Source: Deltaproteobacteria bacterium
GTDB lineage: Bacteria > Myxococcota_A > Polyangia > Polyangiales > Houyiibacteriaceae
Length of the DNA stretch: 9,847 nt
Direction of reading: 5' to 3'
NCBI GenBank assembly: GCA_003647035.1
Contig: QMMB01000084.1
Location: 1 to 9,847 of the forward strand
How positions within the stretch are numbered: position 1 is the stretch's first letter; every line of letters begins with the position of its first letter. The position numbers and the translations under genes were made by a program. This document shows positions 1 through 5,989 of this stretch, piece after piece. Below the pieces are notes generated by a model that made no database searches, was not told where the DNA came from, and saw nothing but the letters and a program-made list of their open reading frames with translations.

Positions 1-971
1 ACGACCGGCCAAGTCCGTTTCTGCATCCGGTGCGGGTCCCCAGCCGGAGGCAGGGAGGCATGGTCGATCCGGGCACCAGTCAGGGGACCTGCTTCCTGCA
101 GCGCGGTGAGGGCAAAGATCAATTCAGTTTGCGTCACGCAGTGGAGGGCAACCGAGCGGCCCTTCCCGTGCGCTCTCTCCATTTCGTCCACCAGCTGATC
201 AAAATCCGGGAACCGGTCTTCGTCCAGATGTAGCTTGACGGGGCCGGGGGTGAGAAGACCCTGTTCGGGAATGCGCACATCCAATCCGCCCATCACGTGC
301 ACGCGCTGAAGAAGCGCACCAGCAGAGTGGCTGCGGGCCAGCTCCTGGACGGTGTCACCCGTGATGGTGGGGGTCGCATCGCTTAGCCCCGTGACACCGT
401 ATCCGGCAAGTCGGCGGGAAAGGGCTGACAGGTCGGGAAACGTGCCCGTGCCCAGCCGCGACCGGATCCAGTCACCCAGCCTGAAGAGCCTTCCGGTGGG
501 CCGTCCTGCAGCGTCCCGCTCAATACCGGGAATGTTGGGCTCTGTGTCCAGTCCCAGTTGTGCCGCCCCGGGGGAGTTGACCATCCACATCTTGCCACTG
601 CGGTGCTCGATGCGTACGGGCCTGTCCGGCACCCATTGGTCCAGGTCATCCCGGGTCAGGTCCCCGGCAACCGATGGGTGGTAGCCGATGCCGCGCACCC
701 AGCCACTGCCGGGCCGGGCAAGGGCCGCTGCCAGTTCCTCTTTGTTGGTGACCTCTGGCGGGCCGCACCGAACAGAGCTCTCCGCCGCGGCCAGCGCAAA
801 GAGGTGCAGGTGATGGTCGTTGAGGCCGGGCAGTAAGGCCCCGCCCCGGGCATCCAAGGTGTCTTCCCCGGGATGACGGGGAAGGTCCGGTCCGATCTCC
901 CGGATGATGCCTCCGACGGAGCGCACATCCTGCCCGGGGCGTCCCTCTATCTCGGCGTTCACGATCAGCAT
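1..971 (-). CDS. Amidohydrolase family 3 (YtcJ-like) metal-dependent hydrolase, 3' end outside window
   Basis: Reading leftward from ATG 971, the frame stays open to the window edge and gives 323 residues; the family is usually near 500, so roughly the C-terminal third is missing. An N-terminal beta-rich section (1-48) leads into PGLNDHHLHL (48-57), which holds the metal-binding H-x-H (H54, H56). VKLHLDED (245-252) places K246 where the carboxylated metal-bridging lysine sits. VALHC (H277) and RIDHAS (H304) match the later metal histidines of the TIM barrel. There is no signal peptide, so it is probably cytosolic. Such enzymes hydrolyse amide or other C-N bonds, or occasionally other bonds, and the substrate cannot be told from sequence. 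The start overlaps the stop of the upstream CoA-transferase as ATGCTGA (971-965), which suggests translational coupling; a weak GAAGAG lies 11 nt upstream. The family call is firm; the specific function is unknown. Confidence 0.85.
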   Translation of the reverse strand, partial: MLIVNAEIEGRPGQDVRSVGGIIREIGPDLPRHPGEDTLDARGGALLPGLNDHHLHLFALAAAESSVRCGPPEVTNKEELAAALARPGSGWVRGIGYHPSVAGDLTRDDLDQWVPDRPVRIEHRSGKMWMVNSPGAAQLGLDTEPNIPGIERDAAGRPTGRLFRLGDWIRSRLGTGTFPDLSALSRRLAGYGVTGLSDATPTITGDTVQELARSHSAGALLQRVHVMGGLDVRIPEQGLLTPGPVKLHLDEDRFPDFDQLVDEMERAHGKGRSVALHCVTQTELIFALTALQEAGPLTGARIDHASLPPAGDPHRMQKRTWPV

Positions 972-2365
972 GGGATATCAAACTCTTCAAGGACGGACCG
1001 GGTCTGCGCCCCCAGGGTGGCAGCCCGGTTCTGCGCGGTGCGTTCCTCAGGCTCCATGACGGCTGCCGTGTGCCCTTCCACTGTCATGTACCAGCAGTCT
1101 TGCTGACGGAATACCGATCCCTTTGGAGTGCGAGGCGCGAAAGCGAGCGCGTGGGCAGTGACCTGACGAAGGGAAAGATCCAGCAAGACGCTCTCTCCGC
1201 CCTGCCAGAAGGCCAGCGCCGCCACACCCGCGTGAAGTCCGGTAAGGGGATCGGCGAGGGCATCACCGCAGAAAACCGGCGCGTCCAAAGTGCCACCTAA
1301 AGCCCCGGCCGCAACGGCGGCATCATCCCCCCAGGCCACCCAGTGGGATTCCGGTTCACCCCGCCCGTAACCCGTGATGCTGACCCATACTCGTCCGGGC
1401 GTGCTTTTGATTAGAGCCTCGGCGTCAATGCCCATGTGGGCCAGGGCGCGGGGGCGGGAGGCTTCGATCACGATATCGGCGTGGGACAGAAGGCTTCCCA
1501 ACTGTTGCGTGCCCTTGCTGCTGGTCAGGTCCAGCGAGACGCTCTCCTTGCCGCAGTTCAGCAGATCAAAAAAGGCCGGAGCACCTGATCGCGCCCCGTC
1601 CGGGCGGGTGGTGCTTTCCACTTTGATCACCCTGGCGCCCGCCTGTTGCAACAGGTGGGTGGCAAGGGGGCCTGCCCAAAGGGAGGACAAATCCACGACC
1701 AGGGGACTCGTGCCCGGAGGCCTGGGAACCGGAGTGGAGGCACCGTGCGTAAAGAGGCGGTACCAGGCCGCCTCTTCTTTAATAGTCCTTCCGACCAAGG
1801 CCACGGGTAGGCCCATCAGCCGGCCGCGGTCCACCAGGTCTTGTGCGGACGAGTGGGAAACATGGTGGGCGAGCTCGTCCTGGGTTCGCACCGACTGGTC
1901 GGTTTCAAACAGGGCGGGCAGCATGTCCCAGTCTTCGGCGCGGGCCAGATTGAGAGCGACCCAGCCATCTCTCGCCGGGAGCAGGCGACAACTTCCGTTG
2001 GCGGAAACCCGCCCCCGGCGTGTCAGGCCCAACAGGGCGGCCCGCTCACTCAGAAGCGACGCACCAGAGCACCCGGCCAAGATGTCCGAGCCCGCCACGA
2101 GACGGAACGCATCCAAGGCGCCCCGCGCTGTGGTGGGGAGGGCCGCAGGGCCTTGGAGGGGTGGGCCGGAGGGATCCCCGGTGAGGGGCATCAATCCGGA
2201 TGTGGTCCAGTCAAACGCCGCATCCCATGGGGTGGACGGAGGCTGCGGGTTGGTGATGAGGCCCCCAAGGGCTTGCAGCAGCCTAGCCGTGTAGACGCCA
2301 GCCAGACCCGTGTCGGGACAGCAAAAGCTACGTCCCTTCAGTGGATGGTGTGGGTCTGACACCAT
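965..2365 (-). CDS. Atypical two-part family III (CaiB/BaiF) CoA-transferase, 466 aa
   Basis: This protein probably moves CoA between acyl groups in the cytosol. Residues 222-405 read as the catalytic half of a CaiB-type enzyme: LVVDLSSLWAGPLATHLLQQ (222-241), GARVIKVES (243-251), SLDLTSSKG, VWVSITGYG (327-334), and DPLTGLHAG, in which D372 is the expected catalytic aspartate. Residues 15-210 look like a second, cut-down copy: LAGVYTARLLQALG (21-34) resembles the family N-terminus, SGLMPLTGDPSGPP (56-69) the middle, and CRLLPARDGWVALNL (126-140) the distal part. The aspartate position of that copy reads TTAR, so it is probably inactive. The C-terminal half after residue 405 is short and unusual. 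The start ATG 2365 is preceded by AAGGG (2379-2375) at 9 nt, overlapping the stop of the upstream gene 12 bp away, so the genes are co-transcribed. The substrate is unknown. Confidence is high for the family and moderate for the duplication reading. Confidence 0.88.
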   Translation of the reverse strand: MVSDPHHPLKGRSFCCPDTGLAGVYTARLLQALGGLITNPQPPSTPWDAAFDWTTSGLMPLTGDPSGPPLQGPAALPTTARGALDAFRLVAGSDILAGCSGASLLSERAALLGLTRRGRVSANGSCRLLPARDGWVALNLARAEDWDMLPALFETDQSVRTQDELAHHVSHSSAQDLVDRGRLMGLPVALVGRTIKEEAAWYRLFTHGASTPVPRPPGTSPLVVDLSSLWAGPLATHLLQQAGARVIKVESTTRPDGARSGAPAFFDLLNCGKESVSLDLTSSKGTQQLGSLLSHADIVIEASRPRALAHMGIDAEALIKSTPGRVWVSITGYGRGEPESHWVAWGDDAAVAAGALGGTLDAPVFCGDALADPLTGLHAGVAALAFWQGGESVLLDLSLRQVTAHALAFAPRTPKGSVFRQQDCWYMTVEGHTAAVMEPEERTAQNRAATLGAQTRSVLEEFDIPC

Positions 2366-2377
2366 GGAGGATGACCC

Positions 2378-3640
2378 TTATCGGGCGGCCTTCTTGCGTG
2401 CACGCCGTTCGGCTTTCAGGCGCATGATTTCCTCATGATCCGCCACGAGTCCTTCGGCGGCGAGTGCATCGATGTCCTTGGGGCTGTATCCCACCTCTTC
2501 CAGGATTTCCCGTGTGTGTTCCCCAAGAAGGGGCGGGTGGCGCCGGATGCTGCCGGGGGTGTCGTAGAACCGGATCGGGACACCGGTTACATCGACCGGA
2601 CCCAGGGTGGGGTGGTCGGTGGTGACGATCATGTTGTTGTGCTGGATCTGGGGATCTTTCACTACCTCCTCGACATCGTTGATCGGGGCTGTGAGCACGT
2701 CTGCCGCGATCAGCTTCTCGACCAGTTGCTCGCGGGTGAACTGGCGGGTGCGATCTGCGACCGCTTCATCCAGCGCGTCTTCGTTCTCGAGGCGTGCGTC
2801 GATGGTGCTGAAGCGCTCTTCCTTGTCCCAGTGCACCTCCAGCGCTCGGCAGAGCTTTGCGAAGAACTTTTCCGCCGGTGTGGTGATCACCACGTACTTG
2901 TCGTCCTTCGTGGGATACACACCCGAGGGGGCAAAATACAGGCTGCGGTTGCCCGTGCGCGGGGTGACGAACCCGGCGGTCAGAAAGCTGCCGATGGAAC
3001 TGGCCTGGGCGTGCATCAGGGCGTCCAGCAGGGACACTTCGATCCGCTGCCCCTTGCCGGTCTGGTCGCGCACTCGGAGGGCGGTGAGCGCCGCGGTGCT
3101 GACCAGCAGCGAGGTAATGACGTCCACCGCCGGAAAACCCGTCCGTACCGGCCCCGCGTCCGGGTGGCCGTTCAAGGCCAGAACACCGGTGTAGCCCTGT
3201 GCCAGGAAGTCGATGCCCGGCCTTCCCGCGTAAGGACCATCAGGGCCAAACGCGGTCACCCCGATCCAGATGATGTCTGGTTTGTGTGCTTTGACCTGTT
3301 CGTAGTTCAGGCCCAGTTTGCTCATGGCGGGTTCGCGCACATTGCACACCAGTACGTCCGCCGTCTTGGCGATCTTGGCGAAAATTTCCTGCGCGGCTTC
3401 CTGCTGGAGGTCCAGCACGATGTCCCGCTTGTTGCGATTGAGGCTCAGGAACGGGGACCGCTCGGTTCCGCGTCGGGGCCCCAGGTGGCGGCTTTCATCC
3501 CCGTAGTGCGATTCGATCTTGATGACGTCGGCCCCTAGATCCCCAAGCAGGGTGGCGGCGTAGGGCGCTGCCAGCATGGTGGACAAGTCCAGTACGCGCA
3601 GACCATCCAGCGGGCCGCTTGGCGGGGCCGTGTTGCTCAT
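2378..3640 (-). CDS. CaiB/BaiF family III CoA-transferase, 420 aa
   Basis: This is a canonical full-length family III CoA-transferase, which transfers CoA from an acyl-CoA donor to a carboxylic acid through an aspartyl-CoA intermediate. Visible landmarks in order are LDGLRVLDLSTMLAAPYAAT (11-30), LGADVIKIE (35-43), LNRNKRDIVLDL (67-78), IGVTAFGPDGPYAGRPG (126-142), the catalytic D173 in PAVDVITSL, GKGQRIEVSLLDA (195-207), the YPTKDDKYVVI strand (242-252) and the C-terminal HPTLGPV / PPLLGEHT motifs (343-376). The tail is strongly basic (RLKAERRARKKAAR). I chose ATG 3640 rather than the longer GTG start at 3658 because AAGGA (3652-3648) lies 7 nt upstream of ATG 3640 and would be inside the gene under the longer reading. 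It is the first gene of the leftward operon. The acyl substrate cannot be read from sequence. Confidence 0.93.
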   Translation of the reverse strand: MSNTAPPSGPLDGLRVLDLSTMLAAPYAATLLGDLGADVIKIESHYGDESRHLGPRRGTERSPFLSLNRNKRDIVLDLQQEAAQEIFAKIAKTADVLVCNVREPAMSKLGLNYEQVKAHKPDIIWIGVTAFGPDGPYAGRPGIDFLAQGYTGVLALNGHPDAGPVRTGFPAVDVITSLLVSTAALTALRVRDQTGKGQRIEVSLLDALMHAQASSIGSFLTAGFVTPRTGNRSLYFAPSGVYPTKDDKYVVITTPAEKFFAKLCRALEVHWDKEERFSTIDARLENEDALDEAVADRTRQFTREQLVEKLIAADVLTAPINDVEEVVKDPQIQHNNMIVTTDHPTLGPVDVTGVPIRFYDTPGSIRRHPPLLGEHTREILEEVGYSPKDIDALAAEGLVADHEEIMRLKAERRARKKAAR

Positions 3641-3647
3641 GGCTTTA

Positions 3648-3652
3648 TCCTT
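3648..3652 (-). promoter_or_regulatory. Shine-Dalgarno that fixes the CoA-transferase start at 3640
   Basis: The minus strand reads AAGGA at 3652-3648, followed by a 7-nt spacer and ATG at 3640. This supports the 420-residue protein over the GTG start at 3658, which has no comparable site upstream. Confidence 0.7.
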
Positions 3653-3667
3653 GCACACATCGTATTA

Positions 3668-3682
3668 GAGTCATGGCGACTC
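3668..3682. promoter_or_regulatory. Short palindrome in the divergent promoter region, possible operator
   Basis: GAGTC (3668-3672) and GACTC (3678-3682) form a perfect inverted repeat around a 5-base centre. It sits between two divergent genes whose ribosome sites are only about 42 bp apart, so promoters for both directions must lie on or next to it. A TAATAC on the minus strand (3667-3662) could serve as a weak -10. No matching -35 is clear. A 5-bp arm is short enough to arise by chance, so the operator reading is tentative. Confidence 0.25.
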
Positions 3683-3694
3683 GTAGCCACGCGC

Positions 3695-3699
3695 GGAGG
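3695..3699 (+). promoter_or_regulatory. Shine-Dalgarno that fixes the SMR start at 3705
   Basis: GGAGG is followed 5 nt later by ATG 3705. A GTG at 3699 in the same frame overlaps this site and is therefore not a credible start. Confidence 0.75.
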
Positions 3700-3704
3700 T
3701 GACG

Positions 3705-4031
3705 ATGCAGAGCTGGTTCCTTCTCATGGCCGCCATCGCAGCGGAGGTAGGTGGCACCACTTGCCTCAAGTTGTCTGACGGGTTCTCGCGACTCGTTCCC
3801 TCGGTTGGCGTCGTCGTGCTCTACGCGCTGTCGTTCGTCTCTCTGGCTGCGGTCCTCAAGAGTATGGACGTCAGTGTGGCGTACGCGATTTGGGCCGGCG
3901 TCGGAACCGCCCTCATCGCCGTGATGGGAGTCGTGATCTTTGACGAGCCAATCTCTGGCATCCGTGTCGCGAGCCTCGCGTTCATCATCCTTGGCGTTGT
4001 CGGTCTCCAGCTCTCGGGCGCGGTCCACTGA
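3705..4031 (+). CDS. Small multidrug resistance (SMR) efflux protein, EmrE/QacE-like, 108 aa
   Basis: This is a four-helix inner-membrane antiporter subunit of the SMR family, which works as an antiparallel dimer and swaps protons for hydrophobic cations. Four hydrophobic segments fall at about 4-21, 31-50, 57-77 and 85-104. With the start at ATG 3705, key residues land on EmrE numbering: E14 (the proton and substrate site, in AAIAAEVGGTT), Y40, Y60, W63 and G65-V66-G67. KLSDGF (22-27) matches the loop after helix 1. Those aromatic residues point to the Qac-type rather than the guanidinium (Gdx) subtype, though this is judged by eye. The preceding GGAGG supports this start. It reads away from the CoA-transferase operon and ends 74 bp before the hydratase gene, so it need not share the catabolic operon's function. 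It is full length with no defects seen. Confidence 0.93.
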   Translation: MQSWFLLMAAIAAEVGGTTCLKLSDGFSRLVPSVGVVVLYALSFVSLAAVLKSMDVSVAYAIWAGVGTALIAVMGVVIFDEPISGIRVASLAFIILGVVGLQLSGAVH

Positions 4032-4041
4032 ATTCTCGAGG

Positions 4042-4066
4042 CACGCTGGGTACACACCCAAACGTG
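4042..4066 (+). other. Imperfect hairpin between the efflux and hydratase genes
   Basis: CACG (4042-4045) pairs with CGTG (4063-4066), and inside it TGGGT (4047-4051) pairs with ACCCA (4056-4060) around an ACAC loop, with a small asymmetric bulge. No T-run follows, so it is not a standard intrinsic terminator. It could be an operator or a transcript-end structure for the efflux gene, or chance. Confidence 0.3.
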
Positions 4067-4068
4067 AG

Positions 4069-4075
4069 CTAGACT
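4069..4075 (+). promoter_or_regulatory. Possible -10 element for the hydratase operon
   Basis: CTAGACT contains TAGACT (4070-4075), a partial match to TATAAT, about 31 bp before the hydratase start. No good -35 lies at the proper distance. The position is sensible for a promoter driving the right-hand operon, but the sequence evidence is weak. Confidence 0.2.
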
Positions 4076-4105
4076 GCCCGCGGCCTACGATTTGGAGGAC
4101 TGAAG

Positions 4106-4933
4106 ATGGCGATTAATACAGACCTAGTGGGCAAGAATTACGATGTCCCGGAGTTCACTTACGACCGTCGGGACGCGATGCTCTATGCCCTGGGGATTGG
4201 GGCCGACGAGTCGGACCTCGAGTTTCTCTACGAGAAGCACGGCCCAAAGGTCTATCCGAGCTTTGCCACCGTCGCAGGGGGTTTTGGCGGCGGCCAGATC
4301 CTCAAAGATCTCAACATCGATCTAAGGATGATCATCCATGGCGAGCAACGGGTCCGCATCCATGATGCGCTTCCGCCAAAGGCCACCGTGAAAACGGAGG
4401 CCATGGTCGCGGGGATCTACGACAAGGGGTCCAGCGCTCTGGTCGATCTGCAGTTCAAGAGCAGCGTGGACGGAAATCTCTTGTTCGAGAACGTGGTCTC
4501 CATGGTGGTGCGCGGCGCGGGTGGCGTCGGCGACCACGGCCCCAAGCGTCCCGACACGGCGCAGCTCCCGGATCGAGCGCCGGACAAGCAGGTGAAGATT
4601 CAGACCGAGGGGCGGCAGGCGCTCGTCTATCGGCTTTCCGGCGACTGGAATCCGTTGCATGCGGACCCGGAGATCGCGAAAGCAGTCGGGTTCGAGCGAC
4701 CCATTCTCCATGGTCTGTGTACTTTCGGATGCACCGTACGAGCCGTGCTGCGGGAGCTTTGCAACAACGACCCGGCGGCGATTCGCTCGATCGCGGTGCG
4801 TTTCAGCAATCCGGTGTTGCCCGGTGACCTTCTGACCGCGGAGCTGTGGACGGAGGGCAAGACCGTCTTCGTGCAGACGAAGAACGAGTCCGGTGACGTG
4901 GTTCTGAAGAACGGAATGATCGAGCTCGCGTAG
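4106..4933 (+). CDS. MaoC-family (R)-specific enoyl-CoA hydratase 2, double hot-dog, 275 aa
   Basis: This enzyme is predicted to hydrate trans-2-enoyl-CoA to (R)-3-hydroxyacyl-CoA, like the hydratase domain of peroxisomal multifunctional enzyme 2 (HSD17B4) and mycobacterial steroid hydratases such as Hsd4B. The N-terminal half (about 8-135) carries FTYDRRDAMLYALGIGA (17-33) and FLYEKHGPKVYPSFA (40-54), both typical of this family. The C-terminal hot-dog has the hydratase-2 signature YRLSGDWNPLHADPEIA (175-191), with catalytic D180 and H185 and with N182, followed by RPILHGLCTFG (198-208). Length fits a full two-hot-dog enzyme. The start has GGAGGA (4094-4099) at 6 nt. It heads a rightward run of acyl-CoA genes, with 64 bp to the next gene. 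The reaction is well supported; bulky or steroid-like substrates are inferred only from the neighbours. Confidence 0.92.
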   Translation: MAINTDLVGKNYDVPEFTYDRRDAMLYALGIGADESDLEFLYEKHGPKVYPSFATVAGGFGGGQILKDLNIDLRMIIHGEQRVRIHDALPPKATVKTEAMVAGIYDKGSSALVDLQFKSSVDGNLLFENVVSMVVRGAGGVGDHGPKRPDTAQLPDRAPDKQVKIQTEGRQALVYRLSGDWNPLHADPEIAKAVGFERPILHGLCTFGCTVRAVLRELCNNDPAAIRSIAVRFSNPVLPGDLLTAELWTEGKTVFVQTKNESGDVVLKNGMIELA

Positions 4934-4961
4934 GCTCTGAGCACCAAAACCCTTGTCAATG

Positions 4962-4977
4962 ACGGCTCGTTTGCCGT
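4962..4977 (+). other. Hairpin in the hydratase-DUF35 intergenic leader
   Basis: ACGGC (4962-4966) and GCCGT (4973-4977) form a 5-bp stem with a 6-nt loop, just upstream of a second hairpin over the next ribosome site. It is followed by AAAGAGG rather than a T-run, so it does not look like an intrinsic terminator. A weak -35-like TTGTCA (4953-4958) lies just before it without a convincing -10. Confidence 0.3.
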
Positions 4978-4982
4978 AAAGA

Positions 4983-4997
4983 GGAGGGCAGCCCTCC
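4983..4997 (+). promoter_or_regulatory. Shine-Dalgarno held in a perfect hairpin abutting the start codon
   Basis: GGAGGG (4983-4988) is both the ribosome binding site of the DUF35 gene and the 5' arm of a perfect 6-bp stem with CCCTCC (4992-4997), loop CAG. The 3' arm touches the ATG at 4998. In the folded state the site would be masked, which could lower translation or make it depend on ribosomes arriving from the upstream gene. The pairing is seen directly; regulation is inferred. Confidence 0.45.
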
Positions 4998-5987
4998 ATG
5001 TCGGAATTCCCTGTCTCCTTCACCCTCGAGTACCCGTACACGCGAACCCCCGGCCCCGTGATCGGGCCCTTCCTGACGGCGCTTCGCGATGGCCGAATCC
5101 TAGGTATTCGTTGCGGCGGTCGCGTCCTGTGCCCCCCGATGGAGTTCGACCCGGACACGGGCGAGACTCTGCGCCCGGACTTCGTCGAGGTCGGGCCTTC
5201 AGGCCGGGTTGAGAGCTGGACCTGGATCGCCGAGCCCACGCGCAAGCATCCTTTCCAGGAGCCTTTTGCATTTGCGCTGGTGAAGCTGGACGGCGCCGAC
5301 ACCGCGATGGCCCACGCCGTCAAAGCCGCGGGTCCGGAGGCCATGTCCACCGGTATGCGGGTGACCGCACAGTTCCGTGAGGAGCGCGCCGGCGCGGTCT
5401 CCGATGTCTATTTCGTGCCCGAAGACGATGCCCGGGACCAGGCCATCCAGCCGGGAGAGGGCGAGGTGGAGATCACCACGCACCTGATCTCGCTCACCTA
5501 CGAGGGGATGCTCCACCCGCACAACGCCCGCTACGCTCAGGGGCTGCTCGATGGAAAGTTCATCGGGCAGCGCAGCCCCGTGAGCGGCAAGGTCGCCATC
5601 CCGAGCAGAGGCTACGACGCGATCGCGTGCGTGATGTTGACCCCAGCCGACGACGTGGAGCTTCCCCCCACGGGCACCGTCGCCTCCTACACGGTGATCA
5701 CGCCGATCAAATACCGCGGCCAGACGGAGACGGAGTCCTACATCAGCGCAACGATTTTCCTCGACGGCTCGGACCAGTCGCTCCCCATGCAGGACATTCG
5801 GGACATCCCCTTGGATGAGTTCCGCGTGGGAATGCGCGTGCGTGCGATCTTCAAGCCTCCCGCAGAGCGCAACATCGACGCCGTGGGCAACGATTGGATG
5901 TACCCCACCGTCGGGGATGTGCTCGAGCGTTGGGAGCCGACCGGCGAGCCGGATGTGCCCGTAGAAGAGTTGCCGGAGACCATGTAA
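4998..5987 (+). CDS. Tandem DUF35 (Zn-ribbon/OB-fold) protein, Rv3521-like, 329 aa
   Basis: Two DUF35-type units follow each other. Unit one (about 23-140) has FLTALRDGRILGIRC (25-39), PSGRVESWTWI (67-77), FALVKLDGADTAM (92-104) and GMRVTAQF (119-126). Unit two (about 178-290) has QGLLDGKFIGQRSP (181-194), PTGTVASYTVI (224-234), SATIFLDGSDQSL (250-262) and GMRVRAIF (278-285). DUF35 proteins and domains partner thiolase-fold enzymes; in the sterol system the DUF35 part of ChsH2 binds the retro-aldolase Ltp2. The gene stops 2 nt before an Ltp4-like gene, as expected for a partner subunit. The zinc ribbons look decayed: unit one keeps only C39 and C45 (C-x5-C), and unit two has SPVS at the first pair. 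The start is set by GGAGGG at 4983-4988. Its own chemistry is not predicted; a structural or substrate-delivery role is inferred. Confidence 0.85.
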   Translation: MSEFPVSFTLEYPYTRTPGPVIGPFLTALRDGRILGIRCGGRVLCPPMEFDPDTGETLRPDFVEVGPSGRVESWTWIAEPTRKHPFQEPFAFALVKLDGADTAMAHAVKAAGPEAMSTGMRVTAQFREERAGAVSDVYFVPEDDARDQAIQPGEGEVEITTHLISLTYEGMLHPHNARYAQGLLDGKFIGQRSPVSGKVAIPSRGYDAIACVMLTPADDVELPPTGTVASYTVITPIKYRGQTETESYISATIFLDGSDQSLPMQDIRDIPLDEFRVGMRVRAIFKPPAERNIDAVGNDWMYPTVGDVLERWEPTGEPDVPVEELPETM

Positions 5988-5989
5988 AG

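Noticed and set aside
1374..2294. Long plus-strand open frame (306 codons) opposite the two-part CoA-transferase
   Set aside because: Its translation is rich in Arg, Ser and Pro with no recognisable motif, and the minus-strand frame has clear family motifs. It is a shadow of GC-rich coding sequence.
2435..3538. Long plus-strand open frame (367 codons) opposite the canonical CoA-transferase
   Set aside because: No motifs, no ribosome site, and it is fully covered by a well-supported gene on the other strand.
4030..4040. Adjacent EcoRI and XhoI sites (GAATTCTCGAG) right after the efflux gene, as if from a cloning linker
   Set aside because: The first site overlaps the natural stop codon and no vector sequence is nearby. 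Chance is the simpler reading.
4042..4066. Intrinsic terminator for the efflux gene
   Set aside because: The stem is short and bulged and no T-run follows, so it is listed only as an imperfect hairpin.
5894..5989. Upstream extension of the Ltp4-like gene to an earlier start at 5894
   Set aside because: It would overlap the end of the DUF35 gene by about 90 bp with a composition unlike the family. The ATG at 5990 gives the usual N-terminus and length.
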